A stretch of DNA of 64,000 nt from Mycobacterium heidelbergense (GCF_010730745.1 NZ_AP022615.1:2108001-2172000); one strand, 5' to 3'; positions 19,180 through 30,796 are shown, counted from the first letter of the stretch. The notes: generated from the sequence alone by a model not told the origin. Made by a program: numbers and translations.

Positions 19180-19925
19180 CCGCCGACACCGCGGCGCGCG
19201 CGCCAGTGTCGCTGGCGGCCAAGGGCATTCACCAGACCCTGGGCGGGACGGCGGTGCTGCGCGGCGTTGACATCGACGCCCCCGCCGGCAGGACGGTCGC
19301 CGTCATCGGACCGTCCGGCTCGGGCAAGTCGACGCTACTGCGGACCCTCAACCGGCTGCATGAGCCCGATAGCGGCGACATCCTGCTGGACGGCCGGTCG
19401 GTGTTGCGCGACGACCCCGACCGGCTCCGCCAGCGCATCGGCATGGTGTTCCAGCACTTCAACCTCTTCCCGCATCTCAGCGTGCTGAAAAACGTTGCGC
19501 TGGCGCCGCGTAAATTCCGCCGGCTCTCTGCCGACGCGGCCCGGGACCTGGCGCTGACCCAGCTGGACCGAGTTGGCCTGAAGCACAAGGCCGATGCCCG
19601 CCCCGGCACGCTGTCCGGCGGGCAACAACAACGGGTCGCGATCGCCCGCGCGCTGGCAATGGCCCCGCAGGTGATGTTCTTCGACGAGGCGACCTCGGCG
19701 CTGGATCCCGAAATGGTCAAGGGAATTCTGCAACTCATCGCCGACCTCGGCGCCGGCGGCATGACCATGGTGGTCGTCACCCACGAAATGGGCTTCGCCC
19801 GGTCGGCATCCGACACCGTCGTTTTCATGGATCATGGCAGGGTCGTGGAATCCGGGCCTCCCGAGCAGATATTCGAAGCCGCCGAGACCGAGCGGCTACG
19901 GCGGTTCCTCTCCCAGGTGCTTTGA
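19176..19925 (+). CDS. Polar amino-acid ABC transporter ATP-binding protein
   Basis: 249 residues with Walker A GPSGSGKST, Q-loop FQHFNLFPH, signature LSGGQQQRVAIARAL and Walker B VMFFDEATSALDPE. It is a GlnQ-type ATPase that powers the upstream fused permease, with which it overlaps by four bases. Confidence 0.95.
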   Translation: MTADTAARAPVSLAAKGIHQTLGGTAVLRGVDIDAPAGRTVAVIGPSGSGKSTLLRTLNRLHEPDSGDILLDGRSVLRDDPDRLRQRIGMVFQHFNLFPHLSVLKNVALAPRKFRRLSADAARDLALTQLDRVGLKHKADARPGTLSGGQQQRVAIARALAMAPQVMFFDEATSALDPEMVKGILQLIADLGAGGMTMVVVTHEMGFARSASDTVVFMDHGRVVESGPPEQIFEAAETERLRRFLSQVL

Positions 19926-19990
19926 CGGTCTAAGATTGGTCCGCGATAGCTACCTCATACCCCACCTATATCGGGTTAGACTGCCGACTT

Positions 19991-20488
19991 ATGGCGGACA
20001 GCGAATCCACCGCGGCCGACGTGGCGGAACTTGCCGAAGGTCTGCACCGCGCGCTGTCCAAGCTCTTTGCGATCCTGCGCCGCGGCGACCCCAGCGGGGC
20101 GGCGGCCGGGGACTTGACGTTGGCACAGCTGTCGATCCTGGTCACGCTGCTCGATCAGGGGCCCATTCGGATGACCGACCTGGCGGCGCACGAACGGGTG
20201 CGAACCCCCACCACCACCGTGGCGATCCGCCGGCTGGAGAAGATCGGGCTGGTGAAGCGTTCGCGTGACCCGTCCGACCTGCGGGCGGTGCTGGTCGACA
20301 TCACCCCTCGCGGGCGGGCCGTCCACGGCGAGTCGCTGGCCAACCGGCGCGCGGCCCTGGCCGCGATGCTCAGTCAACTCCCCGAGGCCGACCTGAACAC
20401 CCTGACCAAGGCGCTGGCGCCGCTCGAACGCCTCGCCTCCGGCGAATCCGGCCCCGCAGGAGAGCCCGCGGCGCGCAAGCAGGCGTGA
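19991..20488 (+). CDS. MarR family transcriptional regulator
   Basis: 165 residues. The MarR winged helix is seen in LTLAQLSILVTLLDQGPIRMTDLAAHERV and the wing in RRLEKIGLVKRSRDPSDLRA. It corresponds to M. tuberculosis Rv0042c. A possible SDR target gene follows 48 bases downstream. Confidence 0.93.
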   Translation: MADSESTAADVAELAEGLHRALSKLFAILRRGDPSGAAAGDLTLAQLSILVTLLDQGPIRMTDLAAHERVRTPTTTVAIRRLEKIGLVKRSRDPSDLRAVLVDITPRGRAVHGESLANRRAALAAMLSQLPEADLNTLTKALAPLERLASGESGPAGEPAARKQA

Positions 20489-20536
20489 AAGCGCCTGGTT
20501 TTCAACGGAATTGGCGGCTGACGTAAGCTAGGCCAC

Positions 20537-21208
20537 ATGCCCACTGCACTCATCACCGGCGCGAGCGGCGGCATCGGTTCCGCTATCGCCACGGCGCTGT
20601 CCGCGACCCACACCCTGCTGTTGGCGGGGAGGCCGTCCGATCGGCTCGACGCCGTCGCGGAGCGGCTGGGCGCCACGACTTTTCCGCTGGACCTGACCGA
20701 CACCGACGATATCGAGGCCGCCTGCGAAATCGTCGACGAACTCGACGTGCTCGTGCACAACGCGGGGGTGTCCATCCCCGGCCATGTCGCCGAGTCCAAC
20801 GTCGACGAATGGCGCGCCACCTTCGCCGTGAATGTCTTTGGGACGGTGGAACTTACCCTGGCGCTGTTGCCCGCGCTGCGACGCGCCCGCGGCCGGGTGG
20901 TGTTCATCAACTCCGGTGCGGGGCGCAGGGTTTCGCCGGGCATGGCGTCGTATTCGGCGAGCAAGTTCGCGTTGCGGGCCTTCGCGGACTCGTTGCGCGA
21001 CGACGAGCCGGACCTGCGCGTGACCACAATCTATCCCGGCCGCACCGACACCGACATGCAGCGCGAACTCGTCGCGTTCGAAGGCGGCCACTACGATCCC
21101 GCCAACTTTCTGCGGCCCGAAACCGTCGCGGCGGCGGTGGCCAATGCGGTGGCCACACCGCCCGACGGCCACCTTCACGAGGTGGTGCTCCGGCCGGGCC
21201 GACCGTAA
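20537..21208 (+). CDS. Short-chain dehydrogenase/reductase
   Basis: 223 residues. The cofactor motif TGASGGIG is at the N-terminus, HNAG follows, and the YSASKFALRAF segment contains the catalytic Tyr-x3-Lys. Substrate unknown. Convergent with leuS. Confidence 0.92.
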   Translation: MPTALITGASGGIGSAIATALSATHTLLLAGRPSDRLDAVAERLGATTFPLDLTDTDDIEAACEIVDELDVLVHNAGVSIPGHVAESNVDEWRATFAVNVFGTVELTLALLPALRRARGRVVFINSGAGRRVSPGMASYSASKFALRAFADSLRDDEPDLRVTTIYPGRTDTDMQRELVAFEGGHYDPANFLRPETVAAAVANAVATPPDGHLHEVVLRPGRP

Positions 21209-21240
21209 ACCGTGCGATGGGCCTTCGGAGTGTCGAGGCC

Positions 21241-24126
21241 TCAGAGGACCAGGTTCACCAGCCGGCCCGGGACCACGATCACCTTGCGCGGGGTGGCCCC
21301 GGCCAAGAACGCCCGGACCTTGTCGTCGGCAATGGCCGCCGCTTTCAGCGTGTCGGCGTCGGCGTCGGCGGCCACCACCACCCGTCCGCGCACCTTGCCG
21401 TTCACCTGCACCGGGTATTCCACCGTGTCGTCGACGAGGTAGGCGGGATCGGCCTCCGGGAACGGCCCGTGCGCCAACGAGGCGGTGTGGCCCAGCCGCA
21501 GCCACAGCTCCTCGGCCAGGTGCGGGGCCAGCGGCGCCACCATCAGCACCAGCGGCTCGACCGCCGCGCGGGGCATCGAGTCGCGGTGTTCCTTGGTGAG
21601 GTGGTTGGTGTACTCGATCAGCTTGGCCGCCGCGGTGTTATTGCGCAGTGCCGCATAGTCTTCGGAGACTCCGGCGATGGTGCGGTGCAGCGCCCGCAGG
21701 GTGCCGGTGTCCAGCTGTTGCCCGTCGACCACCCTGGTGTCGCCGGTCTGCTCGTCGATCACCAGCCGCCACACCCGCTGCAGGAAACGGTGCGCGCCGA
21801 CGACGTCCTTGGTGGCCCAGGGCCGCGAGGCTTCCAGCGGGCCCATCGACATCTCGTACACCCGCAGCGTGTCCGCGCCGTACTCGTCGCAGATCTCGTC
21901 GGGCGATATCGAATTCTTCAGGCTCTTACCGATTTTCCCGAATTCCTGAAAGACCTCGGTCTCGCCGTCTGGGCCGTGGTAGACGAAGCGGCCGTCGCGT
22001 TCAATCACGTCGTCGGCCGGCACATACGACCCCCGGGCATCGGTGTAGGCGAACGCCTGAATGTAGCCCTGGTTGACCAGCCTGCGGTAAGGCTCGCGGG
22101 AGCTGACGTGGCCCAGGTCGTAGAGCACCTTGTGCCAGAACCTCGAATACAGCAGGTGCAGCACGGCGTGTTCGGCGCCTCCGACGTACAGGTCGACGCC
22201 GCCCGGGTCGGTCGGGCCGTGCTCGGCGGGCCGCGGGCCCATCCAGTAGGCTTCGTTTTCCTTGGCGCAGAACCGCTCTGAGTTGTGCGGGTCGGTGTAG
22301 CGCAGCTCGTACCAGGAGCTGCCGGCCCACTGCGGCATCACGTTGGTGTCGCGGGTGTACGGCTTCAGGCCGTCGCCCAGGTCCAGCTCGACGTGCACCC
22401 ACTCGCTCGCCTTCTCCAGCGGCGGCGACGGCTCGCTGTCGGCGTCGTCGGGGTCGAACAGCACGGGCGAATAGTCGGGCACATCGGGCAGCTCGACGGG
22501 CAGCGCGGCCTCGTCGAGCGCGTTCGGGCGTCCGTCGCCATCGTAGACGATCGGGAACGGCTCACCCCAATACCGCTGCCGCGCGAAAAGCCAGTCGCGC
22601 AGCTTGAATTCGATGCGCGCCCGGCCGCGGCCCTCGGATTCCAAACGCGCGGTGATGGCCTCCTTGGCCGCCGCCACATCCATTCCGTCGAGGTAGCCGG
22701 AGTTCACCAGCACGCCGTCGCCCGTGTGCGCGGCCTGCGAAATGTCGCCGCCGGCAATGACTTCCACCACCGGCAGCCGGAACTCTCGGGCGAAGTCCCA
22801 GTCACGCTGGTCGTGGCCGGGCACGGCCATGATCGCCCCGGTGCCGTACCCGGCCAACACGTAGTCGGCGATGAAGATCGGTACCGGCTTGCCGTTGGCC
22901 GGGTTGGCCGCATGGTTGCCCAGGAAGACGCCGGTCTTCTCTCGGCTCTCCTGTCGCTCGAGGTCTGATTTCGCGGCGATGGCGCGACGGTAGGCGGCGA
23001 CGGCGGCGACGGGTGTGGCGGCGCCATACGTCCACGACGGGTCGACCCCGTCCGGCCAGGCGGCGGCGACCAGCTCGTCGACCAGGTCGTGCTCGGGGGC
23101 CAGCACCAGGTACGTCGCGCCGAACAGGGTGTCCGGGCGGGTGGTGAACACCTCGATGTCGGTGGGGTCGCCGTTGGTCTTGGTCGCCGAGAACAGCGCC
23201 TCCGCACCGGTGGAACGGCCGATCCAGTTGCGCTGCATGGTCTTTACCTGCTCCGGCCAGTCCAGCAGGTCCAGGTCGTCGAGCAGCCGGTCGGCGTAGG
23301 CGGTGATGCGCATCATCCACTGCCGCAACCGCTTCCGGAATACCGGGAAGTTGCCGCGGTCGCTGCGGCCATCGGCGGTGACCTCTTCGTTCGCCAGCAC
23401 CGTGCCCAGCCCCGGACACCAATTCACCATCGAGTCGGCCCGGTAGACCAGCCGGTGGCCGTCGATCACGTCCGCCTGCTCCCCCGCCGACAGCGTGGCC
23501 CAGTCCCGTCCGTCGTCTAGGCGGCGCGCGCCGGAATCGAACTCCGCGATCAGCTCGGCGACCGGACGGGCCTTGTTGGCCGCGGTGTCGAACCAGGCGT
23601 TGTAGATCTGCAGGAAGATCCACTGCGTCCACTTGTAGAACTCGACGTCGGTGGTCGAGAAGCTGCGCCGGCCGTCGTGGCCCAGACCCAGCCGGCCCAG
23701 CTGGCGCCGGAAATTCACGATGTTGGCCTCGGTCCTGGTGCGCGGGTGCGTCCCGGTCTGCACCGCGTATTGCTCGGCGGGCAACCCGAAGGAGTCAAAC
23801 CCCAACGCGTGCAACACATTATGGCCGGTCATCCGGAAGTAACGGGCGTACACGTCGGTGGCGATGTAACCCAGCGGGTGGCCGACGTGCAGTCCCTCAC
23901 CCGAGGGGTAGGGAAACATGTCCTGCACGAACAGCTTGTCGTCGGGAACCGGGGTGCCGTCCGTCGGGGCCAGGTCACCGACCGGATTCGGCACGTTGAA
24001 CGTCCCGAGCTTCGCCCAGCTGTCTTGCCAGCCGCTTTCGATACGCGCCGCCAGCGCCGCGGTGTAGCGATACGGCGGCGCGTCGGACTCCGGCTCGGGT
24101 GCACCGGCGGTCGGGGATTCGGTCAC
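21241..24126 (-). CDS. leuS: Leucyl-tRNA synthetase
   Basis: 961 residues. Class I synthetase with the HIGH-type motif [10 protein letters not shown], a large CP1 editing domain in the middle, and the KMSKS-type motif KIGKSLKN. It charges tRNA-Leu. The GTG at 24126 ([11 protein letters not shown]) matches the mycobacterial start; a longer frame upstream is not supported. It corresponds to Rv0041c and is divergent from mtc28. Confidence 0.97.
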   Translation of the reverse strand: MTESPTAGAPEPESDAPPYRYTAALAARIESGWQDSWAKLGTFNVPNPVGDLAPTDGTPVPDDKLFVQDMFPYPSGEGLHVGHPLGYIATDVYARYFRMTGHNVLHALGFDSFGLPAEQYAVQTGTHPRTRTEANIVNFRRQLGRLGLGHDGRRSFSTTDVEFYKWTQWIFLQIYNAWFDTAANKARPVAELIAEFDSGARRLDDGRDWATLSAGEQADVIDGHRLVYRADSMVNWCPGLGTVLANEEVTADGRSDRGNFPVFRKRLRQWMMRITAYADRLLDDLDLLDWPEQVKTMQRNWIGRSTGAEALFSATKTNGDPTDIEVFTTRPDTLFGATYLVLAPEHDLVDELVAAAWPDGVDPSWTYGAATPVAAVAAYRRAIAAKSDLERQESREKTGVFLGNHAANPANGKPVPIFIADYVLAGYGTGAIMAVPGHDQRDWDFAREFRLPVVEVIAGGDISQAAHTGDGVLVNSGYLDGMDVAAAKEAITARLESEGRGRARIEFKLRDWLFARQRYWGEPFPIVYDGDGRPNALDEAALPVELPDVPDYSPVLFDPDDADSEPSPPLEKASEWVHVELDLGDGLKPYTRDTNVMPQWAGSSWYELRYTDPHNSERFCAKENEAYWMGPRPAEHGPTDPGGVDLYVGGAEHAVLHLLYSRFWHKVLYDLGHVSSREPYRRLVNQGYIQAFAYTDARGSYVPADDVIERDGRFVYHGPDGETEVFQEFGKIGKSLKNSISPDEICDEYGADTLRVYEMSMGPLEASRPWATKDVVGAHRFLQRVWRLVIDEQTGDTRVVDGQQLDTGTLRALHRTIAGVSEDYAALRNNTAAAKLIEYTNHLTKEHRDSMPRAAVEPLVLMVAPLAPHLAEELWLRLGHTASLAHGPFPEADPAYLVDDTVEYPVQVNGKVRGRVVVAADADADTLKAAAIADDKVRAFLAGATPRKVIVVPGRLVNLVL

Positions 24127-24322
24127 CTGGACAGGGTATAAGGGCCGCCCCGGCGGGCTTGCCGGCCACAGGTTGGTCTCGGTTCCGTTGCGCACCGGTC
24201 AGGGGTTCATCCCAGGTCGATTTCGGGCCTGTTCACCGCGTTTGACCACTGGTTACAGTCAGCCTCTAGCCCTGGGTGCTGGCACCCGAGCCATCGGAAA
24301 GCCATGGGAAGGACCGACGCAG

Positions 24323-25375
24323 ATGATGGAGATCGCCCGTACGGTGCGGGTACTCGCAGGAGGTCTGGCCGCGGGCGCGATCGGTGTCACGGTCTTCGCG
24401 GGTGCCACCGCATCGGCCGATCCGTTGCTTCCGGCGCCACCTCCGGCCCCCGCCGTCCCCGCGCCGCAGAGCGCGATGGCGGCCGCGGGCCAGGTTCCCA
24501 GCAACCGGTTGCTCGCCGCCCCGCCGGCGACAAACCCGTTCGCCCCGCCGGGCGCCGCGACGACTCCCGGCGCGCCCGCGCCCGTCGCGGCCACGCCGGC
24601 GGCGCTGACCCCGGCCGTCTCCGGCACGATCCGTGAATACCTGCAGTCGAAGGGCGTCAAGCTCGAGGCGCAAAAGCCCCAGGGACTCAAGGCGCTCGAC
24701 ATCACGCTGCCGGTGCCCACTCGCTGGACTCAGGTGCCGGATCCCAACGTCCCCGATGCGTTCGCGGTGATCGCCGACCGGCAGGGCAACAGCATTTACA
24801 CATCGAACGCGCAGGTGGTGGTGTACAAGCTGGTCGGTAACGTCGATCCGAAAGAGGCCATCACGCACGGCTACGTCGACAGCCAGAAGCTGCTCGCGTG
24901 GCAGACGACCAACGCGTCAATGGCCGACTTCGGCGGCTTCCCATCGTCGATCATCGAGGGCACGTACCGCGACGGCGACATGATGCTGAACACCTCGCGG
25001 CGCAACGTCATCGCGACGTCCGGGCGTGACAAATACCTGGTGTCGCTGTCGGTGACCACGGACCGTTTGGTGGCGATCGCAGACGCGCCGGCCACGGACG
25101 CGATCATCAACGGGTTCCGGGTGACCGTGCCCGGGGCCGCGGCGCCCGCTCCCCCGCAGGCGTCCGGCGCGGCGCCGGTCGGGCTTCCCGCGCAGGCGCC
25201 CGGCACGGTGCCGGTCGGAGTTCCGGCGCAGACGGCCGGAACGGCGGCACCGGTCGGGGTTCCCCTGCAGTCGGTCGCGCCCAGCCAGGTGGCCCCGCGG
25301 CCCGCGCCCAACCTGTTGACCATGGTGCCGGGGTTGCCGCCCCTGCCGAACTTTTCCTTCCTCCAAGGGCACTGA
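24323..25375 (+). CDS. mtc28: Secreted proline-rich antigen Mtc28
   Basis: 350 residues, LpqN/Mtc28 family, corresponding to Rv0040c. A signal peptide ends near ASADPLLP (about residue 33). An Ala/Pro-rich stretch is followed by a folded domain (about 100-270) and a second Ala/Pro-rich tail containing repeated PVG(V/L)PAQ segments. Secreted; function in the envelope unknown. Two adjacent ATGs (24323, 24326) are possible starts. The protein is somewhat longer than the 310-residue M. tuberculosis form. Confidence 0.92.
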   Translation: MMEIARTVRVLAGGLAAGAIGVTVFAGATASADPLLPAPPPAPAVPAPQSAMAAAGQVPSNRLLAAPPATNPFAPPGAATTPGAPAPVAATPAALTPAVSGTIREYLQSKGVKLEAQKPQGLKALDITLPVPTRWTQVPDPNVPDAFAVIADRQGNSIYTSNAQVVVYKLVGNVDPKEAITHGYVDSQKLLAWQTTNASMADFGGFPSSIIEGTYRDGDMMLNTSRRNVIATSGRDKYLVSLSVTTDRLVAIADAPATDAIINGFRVTVPGAAAPAPPQASGAAPVGLPAQAPGTVPVGVPAQTAGTAAPVGVPLQSVAPSQVAPRPAPNLLTMVPGLPPLPNFSFLQGH

Positions 25376-25431
25376 CTCGGCGGTCTGGAGCCGGGCGAGC
25401 GGAAGCGTGGGCGGCCTCGTATTGTGAGGCC

Positions 25432-25782
25432 ATGTTGATCGCTGGCGTGCTGTGCGTGTGTGCGGCGGTGGCGTCCGCCGGGTTCGGGACCTGGTCGCTC
25501 TCCCACAACCAGGCCGCTGACAGCGCGGCCACCACGCAGCTGGCGCTGCGCGCCATGGCGCCAACCCAGCTGGCGGCGGCGGTGATGCTGGCCGCCGGCG
25601 GGGCGGTGGCGCTGGCCGCCTCCCCGAACACCGCACTGGTGGTGCTGATCGTCTGTGTCGCCGGGGCCCTCGGGACGCTGGCCACCGGGTCGTGGCAGAG
25701 CGCGCGCTTCGCGCTACGCCAGGAGGCGACGGCGCCCGGCTGCGGTGGCACCTGCGCCGTCTGCACGCAGTCCTGCCACTGA
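25432..25782 (+). CDS. Small membrane protein (Rv0039c-like)
   Basis: 116 residues with about three hydrophobic segments (near 2-20, 45-60 and 65-85) and a cysteine-rich C-terminus (CGGTCAVCTQSCH) that may bind metal or form disulfides. Corresponds to M. tuberculosis Rv0039c. Function unknown. Confidence 0.85.
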   Translation: MLIAGVLCVCAAVASAGFGTWSLSHNQAADSAATTQLALRAMAPTQLAAAVMLAAGGAVALAASPNTALVVLIVCVAGALGTLATGSWQSARFALRQEATAPGCGGTCAVCTQSCH

Positions 25783-25787
25783 GGGTC

Positions 25788-26396
25788 CTAGTTTCGGCTC
25801 ACGTCGATCGGGTGGGTGGCGAGCAACGAAAGCGGCAACGGCTGCCGGCGCAGCACCTGCCCCCACAAATCGGCCCTCGGGCCCACCAAAACATCAGATG
25901 GCAAGGCAGACAGCACAATCCAGTCGTCACGCTCGATCTCGCCTTCAAGCTGACCGATGGTCCAGCCGGAGTAGCCGGCGAAGATTCGCACACCCTCCAC
26001 CAGCGGGGCGAGGACGTCGGGCTCGGCGTCGAGATCGACCATCACAATCCGACCGGCGACGTGCCGCAGGCCCGGCACGCCCTGCGGATCGGCGCCGACC
26101 CGCAACGTCGCAAGACAGAGGGCGGCGTCGCGCTTGACCGGCCCCCCGATGAACATGGTCTTGGGCTTGGCCACCAGTTTGGCCCACTGCGGCAGCACGT
26201 TGTACACCGCGGTCTCGCTGGCGCGGTTGAGCACGACGCCCAATGTGCCGCCATCGTTGTGCTCCACGATGTAGATCACGCTGCGCCGAAACGTCGGTTC
26301 AAGAAGATCGGTGTTGGCGAGCAGCAAAGTCCCGGCGCGCACCCGCTGCGCGGCGGGTGCGATAAAGTCCTCTGGATCTTCGGGTGGCGGCACCAC
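25788..26396 (-). CDS. YqgE/AlgH family protein (DUF179)
   Basis: 202 residues if started at the GTG at 26396, matching M. tuberculosis Rv0038. Conserved YqgE segments are [29 protein letters not shown] and [13 protein letters not shown]. Function unknown. An ATG at 26417 is an alternative start. Divergent from the MFS gene. Confidence 0.92.
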   Translation of the reverse strand: MVPPPEDPEDFIAPAAQRVRAGTLLLANTDLLEPTFRRSVIYIVEHNDGGTLGVVLNRASETAVYNVLPQWAKLVAKPKTMFIGGPVKRDAALCLATLRVGADPQGVPGLRHVAGRIVMVDLDAEPDVLAPLVEGVRIFAGYSGWTIGQLEGEIERDDWIVLSALPSDVLVGPRADLWGQVLRRQPLPLSLLATHPIDVSRN

Positions 26397-26530
26397 CCCA
26401 TCATCGCACCTTCGCATCGTCGGCCGGGGCAATCGAGCTTGGCCCCCGGATATTTGTACTGTTGGTGCGGCGGCTTTGTACTCTAGGGCCCGCGGCGATC
26501 GTGCCAGCCCCAATCGTGGAAGTCGGTTCT

Positions 26531-27832
26531 GTGATTCAAACCCGGATGCAGTCGCGCGCACCCGTCGACTTATGGCGGTCAGTGCGCAGTTTGCCGGATT
26601 TCTGGCGGCTGCTACAGGTGCGCGTGGCGAGCCAGTTCGGCGATGGTCTCTTCCAGGCGGGGCTCGCCGGAGCGCTGTTGTTCAATCCCGATCGCGCCGC
26701 CGACCCGATGGCGATCGCGCGCGCGTTCACGGTGCTGTTTTTGCCCTACTCCCTGCTCGGGCCGTTCGCCGGCGCGTTGATGGACCGTTGGGATCGACGG
26801 CTGGTGCTCGTCGGCGCCAACGTGGGCCGCCTGGTTCTGATTGCCGGGATCGGCACCATTCTGGCCATCCGCGCCGGCGACATACCGCTGCTGATCGGGG
26901 CGCTGCTGGCCAACGGCCTGGCCCGGTTTGTCGCGTCAGGGCTGTCGGCGTCCCTGCCTCACGTGGTGCCGCGCGAACGGGTCGTGACGATGAACTCGGT
27001 GGCCACCGCGTCGGGTGCCGTCGCGGCCTTCCTGGGCGCCAACTTCATGCTGGTGCCGCGCTTCTTCGTCGGCGCGGGCGACGAAGGCGCCTCGGCGATC
27101 ATCTTCCTCACCGTGATCCCGATCGCGGTCGCGCTGCTGCTGTCATTCCGGTTCGGCTCCCACGTGCTGGGTCCGGATGACACCAAGCGCGCGATCCACG
27201 GCTCGGTCGTCTACGCGGTGTTCACCGGCTGGCTGCACGGCGCGCGCACGGTGGTGCAGCGTCCGACGGTCGCCGCCACCCTGTCGGGCCTGGCCGCCCA
27301 TCGGATGGTGGTTGGGATCAATTCGCTGCTGCTGCTGGTGCTGGTGCATCACGTGGCCGATCCCGCGGCCGCCGGACTGGGTATTGCGTTGCTGTTCTTC
27401 GCCGCTTCGGGTCTCGGGGCTTTCCTGGCCAACGTGTTGACGCCGTCGGCGGTGCGCCGCTGGGGGCGCTACGTCACGGCAAACGGCGCCCTGGCGGCCG
27501 CCGCGATCGTCCAGATCCCCGGCGCCGCGCTGCTGCTTCCGGTGATGGTGGCGTGCGGCTTTTTCCTCGGCGTGGCCGGCCAAGTGGTCAAGCTGTGCGC
27601 CGACTCGGCGATGCAGATGGACGTCGACGACGCCCTTCGCGGGCACGTGTTCGCGGTACAGGACGCGCTGTTCTGGGTGGCGTTCATCGTCTCGATCACG
27701 TTGGCGGCGACCGTGATTCCCGAGAACGGGCACGCACCGGCCTTTGTGCTGTTCGGGTCGGTGCTGTACCTGATCGGGCTGGCGGTCCACGGCATTCTCG
27801 GCCGCCGCGGCCAGCCCGCGAACCAGAGCTAA
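26531..27832 (+). CDS. MFS transporter (Rv0037c-like)
   Basis: 433 residues from a GTG, about twelve membrane segments. The loop [16 protein letters not shown] is the conserved cytoplasmic MFS motif between helices 2 and 3. Corresponds to M. tuberculosis Rv0037c; substrate unknown. It sits 14 bases upstream of the next gene. Confidence 0.9.
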   Translation: MIQTRMQSRAPVDLWRSVRSLPDFWRLLQVRVASQFGDGLFQAGLAGALLFNPDRAADPMAIARAFTVLFLPYSLLGPFAGALMDRWDRRLVLVGANVGRLVLIAGIGTILAIRAGDIPLLIGALLANGLARFVASGLSASLPHVVPRERVVTMNSVATASGAVAAFLGANFMLVPRFFVGAGDEGASAIIFLTVIPIAVALLLSFRFGSHVLGPDDTKRAIHGSVVYAVFTGWLHGARTVVQRPTVAATLSGLAAHRMVVGINSLLLLVLVHHVADPAAAGLGIALLFFAASGLGAFLANVLTPSAVRRWGRYVTANGALAAAAIVQIPGAALLLPVMVACGFFLGVAGQVVKLCADSAMQMDVDDALRGHVFAVQDALFWVAFIVSITLAATVIPENGHAPAFVLFGSVLYLIGLAVHGILGRRGQPANQS

Positions 27833-27846
27833 GGTCGGAGGTGATG

Positions 27847-28620
27847 ATGGCCGGTGCCGCCCCGATTGTGGCCGACCTGCGCGCCGAAAGCGACGACCTC
27901 GACGCGTTGGTGGCGCCGCTTCCGGCGCACCGCTGGGCGGACCCGACGCCCGCGCCGGGCTGGACCATCGCCCACCAGATCGGGCACCTGTTGTGGACCG
28001 ACCGGGTCGCCCTGACCGCGGTCACCGATGAGGCCGGGTTCGCCGAGGTGCTGCGGGCCGCTCAGGCCGAGCCGACCGGCTTCGTCGACGCGGGCGCCGA
28101 AGAACTGGCGGCTCTGCCGCCGGCCGGGCTGCTCACCGACTGGCGGGCCACCCGAGGGCGGTTGCACGAGGCGCTGCTGGCGGTGCCCGACGGTCGCAAG
28201 CTGCCGTGGTTCGGGCCACCGATGAGCGCGGCGTCGATGGCGACCGCCCGGTTGATGGAGACCTGGGCGCACGGGCTTGACGTCGCCGACTCCCTCGGCG
28301 TCGAACGGCCCGCCACCGAGCGGCTGCGGTCGATCGCGCATATCGGGGTGCGCACCCGTGACTACGCCTTCTTCGTCAACAATCTGACTCCGCCGACCGA
28401 ACCGTTTCTGGTCGAGCTGCGCGGGCCCGGCGGCGACACCTGGTCCTGGGGACCGCCGGACGCCGCCCAGCGGGTCACGGGCTCCGCCGCCGACTTCTGC
28501 TTCTTGGTGACCCAGCGGCGCGCGCTGAGCGCGCTGGACGTCACGGCGCACGGTCCCGACGCGCGGCGCTGGCTGGAAATCGCTCAGGCCTTCGCCGGGC
28601 CGCCGGGCCGCGGGCGATGA
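27847..28620 (+). CDS. DinB/MDMPI-type maleylpyruvate isomerase family protein (TIGR03084)
   Basis: 257 residues. The N-terminal four-helix DinB-like domain contains [15 protein letters not shown] with candidate metal-binding histidines, and [12 protein letters not shown] supplies another. Corresponds to M. tuberculosis Rv0036c; mycothiol-dependent activity is inferred from the family. The ATG at 27847 is best spaced from GGAGG; ATG 27844 and GTG 27841 are alternatives. Confidence 0.88.
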   Translation: MAGAAPIVADLRAESDDLDALVAPLPAHRWADPTPAPGWTIAHQIGHLLWTDRVALTAVTDEAGFAEVLRAAQAEPTGFVDAGAEELAALPPAGLLTDWRATRGRLHEALLAVPDGRKLPWFGPPMSAASMATARLMETWAHGLDVADSLGVERPATERLRSIAHIGVRTRDYAFFVNNLTPPTEPFLVELRGPGGDTWSWGPPDAAQRVTGSAADFCFLVTQRRALSALDVTAHGPDARRWLEIAQAFAGPPGRGR

Positions 28621-28813
28621 GCGCGAAAAGCCGCGGCTTAGTGGTCTTACCCGTTAATTCGTCGGGGTTGTTGTCAGACAGATATCGCTGGCACCGAGTC
28701 TGCGTTTGTCGTGTCGAGTCTGCGCTCAGCGCTAGCTTTTCCGGCTTGCTGTCGCCGCCACCGCAGTCTCGGCGCGTCAAGTCACGCCCCGACGAACATG
28801 CGGGCGAGACCAT

Positions 28814-29947
28814 TTAGACACTGCCCGGCGGCGTACTGAGCTTCTGGAACCAGGCGAGGTGGTAGTTCGCCGACGTGGAGTCTCCGGTGACCGCGCCTTC
28901 GGTGGCGGCCAGCAACAGGCAGTTGAGCAAGAGCGCGGGGTCGACGTTGGGATGTTGGATCAACAGCTGATAGCGCGCGGTGTCGAGATGCACTCGCAAC
29001 AAATCGATCTCTTCTTCCGCGACGCCGGTTCCGGCGGCGGCGGCCCTGGCCAACGTGTGCACCATCCGCGGCAATCCGTCGCGCCAGTGCGTGGCCTGGG
29101 TCAGCTCCCACCCCAGGTCTTCAATCGAGGGCAGCTCGCGGGCTTGCACCGAGGCCTTCGTCTCGGCGAAGTCATCCAGTCGACCAAGAGAATCCCCAGG
29201 GGCGTACATGACGATGCGTGCACTCTCGCCGACCAGCGCGGCGGCTTTGCCGCCGCGCCGCTCCGGCTCCAACAGCCGCACGCCTTGGGGGAGCGCGATG
29301 CCCGGAGGCACCCAGCCGTGGGCAAGGTCGGTGACCAGTACCGTGGTGCCGTCGGAGCGATCGGCGATAGCCCAATTCAGTCGCGGCTCCTGATGGACGA
29401 CGAAGGCAAGGAGCCGCTGCAACCGTTCGTTATCGGATTCCCGTGCGGCTGACGGCTCGGTGACCTCCGGGTCGATTATCGGCGTTTCATCGTGTCCGCT
29501 TTCGTCTGCTTCTGGGGGCTCCGGGGCGGCATCGGGGGGCGCGTCGACGCTGGGATCGGCATCCCGCGGATGCGGGCGTTCGGCGGCCGGCCCGTCCCCC
29601 ACCGCGTGTAACTGACGAATCGTCGATTCCACCCGCCTGCCGGCGCGGGCCCGGGCCTCGTCGATGACCCTGGCTTCTTCCGCTTGCCGGGCCAACTCGG
29701 GCATCCCCGCCAGCCTGACGAGCTTGAGCTCGTCGTTGGCGCTTCTCGTGATCCGCTGCAGGTCGGCCGTCAGATACTCTGCGAGCGTGGCGGTTTCGGG
29801 GGTGTCCGGCGACAGCTCGGCCGGCCAAAGTCCGCCCGTCACCCAGGGGGTGCAATCGACGGTAGAGCTGAAGGCCGGGATCGCCAGTGATTCCCGGGTA
29901 GCTCTTCGGAGGCGCTGGCGCGCCGTCAGCCGACCGAAGATTGCCAC
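28814..29947 (-). CDS. DUF5631/DUF5632-type protein (Rv0029-like)
   Basis: 377 residues, corresponding to M. tuberculosis Rv0029. An N-terminal helical region and an acidic Pro-rich linker (about 120-165) precede a C-terminal domain with DDFAETKASVQARELPSIEDLGWELTQATHW. Last gene of the ESX-associated block; function unknown, possibly linked to secretion of neighbouring proteins. Confidence 0.85.
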   Translation of the reverse strand: MAIFGRLTARQRLRRATRESLAIPAFSSTVDCTPWVTGGLWPAELSPDTPETATLAEYLTADLQRITRSANDELKLVRLAGMPELARQAEEARVIDEARARAGRRVESTIRQLHAVGDGPAAERPHPRDADPSVDAPPDAAPEPPEADESGHDETPIIDPEVTEPSAARESDNERLQRLLAFVVHQEPRLNWAIADRSDGTTVLVTDLAHGWVPPGIALPQGVRLLEPERRGGKAAALVGESARIVMYAPGDSLGRLDDFAETKASVQARELPSIEDLGWELTQATHWRDGLPRMVHTLARAAAAGTGVAEEEIDLLRVHLDTARYQLLIQHPNVDPALLLNCLLLAATEGAVTGDSTSANYHLAWFQKLSTPPGSV

Positions 29948-30030
29948 TCGGCCAAGCGTACCGGCATCCGACGGGTGGTCTATTCAGCCGGTGAATTGTG
30001 CAGCCGCGATGGCCTGGGTAGCGTGGGGAC

Positions 30031-30174
30031 ATGGCTGACTCTGCGCTGCAGCAGCAACTCGACGAAGTGCGCGCCCTGCTGGCCCGCGCACGAGAGTTGT
30101 TCGGCCCCAACCCCATTGAGCCTCCCACCGATATCGCGCCCGATCCGGACAGCGCCAAGAGGTGGCTGCTCTAG
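30031..30174 (+). CDS. Conserved-looking 47-residue protein
   Basis: MADSALQQQLDEVRALLARARELFG begins a small protein with one amphipathic helix and an acidic Pro-rich tail. It runs convergently into the Rv0028-like gene, overlapping its stop region by four bases, and has a GTGGGG site before the ATG. No family recognised. Confidence 0.55.
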   Translation: MADSALQQQLDEVRALLARARELFGPNPIEPPTDIAPDPDSAKRWLL

Positions 30175-30482
30175 TCCGCGCGGTCACGGCGGCGGAGTTT
30201 ATGTGCCAGCAGCTTTTCGATCGCCGCATCAAGGTCATGGGGTGTCGGAACCTCCGCCGACGGGGTGTGTCCGGCTGCCATGATTTCGTGCCGGACCTCC
30301 AGTAACGCTTTGAGGCAGGACACGTCGGCGGTCAACAGGATGCCCTGCGCCAGGGTCTCGGCGTCGGTTTCCATCGCCTCTTCGCTCAGCGCGATGCTGT
30401 GCATGTATCCGCCGCGGCAGGAGCGGACGAGAATGTGCCCACTCGGGTGAACGGTGTCGAAGGCGGGATTGGCGTCGGTCAT
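30171..30482 (-). CDS. DUF2694 family protein (Rv0028-like)
   Basis: 103 residues, corresponding to M. tuberculosis Rv0028. The segment GHILVRSCRGGYMHSIALSEEAM is the conserved core. Its start overlaps the stop of the EspC-like gene (ATGA). Function unknown. Confidence 0.85.
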   Translation of the reverse strand: MTDANPAFDTVHPSGHILVRSCRGGYMHSIALSEEAMETDAETLAQGILLTADVSCLKALLEVRHEIMAAGHTPSAEVPTPHDLDAAIEKLLAHKLRRRDRAD

Positions 30483-30796
30483 CGACCGCCGTCAATGATG
30501 CCGCCGAAATGTCGTGCCGCGTCTTGCTCGTGCTCTTCCCACATCGTCGCCGACGTGACCAGTTTCACCGCCATGTCGGCGTGGTCGTCGGCTTGTTGCT
30601 CGTAGCACTGCCGTCTGAGCTCAAGCAGATCGCGGCCGGCATCGCGCAGTTCGCCGAAGATGGGCCCCAGCGAGTCCAGGCTCTCCTGGATCGCCGCATG
30701 CGATGACGGAACGGTGCGCAGGTAGTCGGAGGTCTCCTGGTGATGCGCGGCGGCTTCACGTAAGTGCGCGGGCACCACATGGATCTGATCTGCCAT
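30479..30796 (-). CDS. EspC-like ESX secretion-associated protein (DUF2580, Rv0027-like)
   Basis: 105 residues, all helical, with the pattern VVPAHLREAAAHHQE typical of type VII substrates of the EspC/DUF2580 family. Corresponds to Rv0027. It lies in a four-base overlap with the following gene. Confidence 0.85.
   Translation of the reverse strand: MADQIHVVPAHLREAAAHHQETSDYLRTVPSSHAAIQESLDSLGPIFGELRDAGRDLLELRRQCYEQQADDHADMAVKLVTSATMWEEHEQDAARHFGGIIDGGR

Noticed and set aside
28621..28813. Short plus-strand open frame after the Rv0036c-like gene
   Set aside because: No ribosome site or resemblance; better seen as intergenic space between convergent genes.
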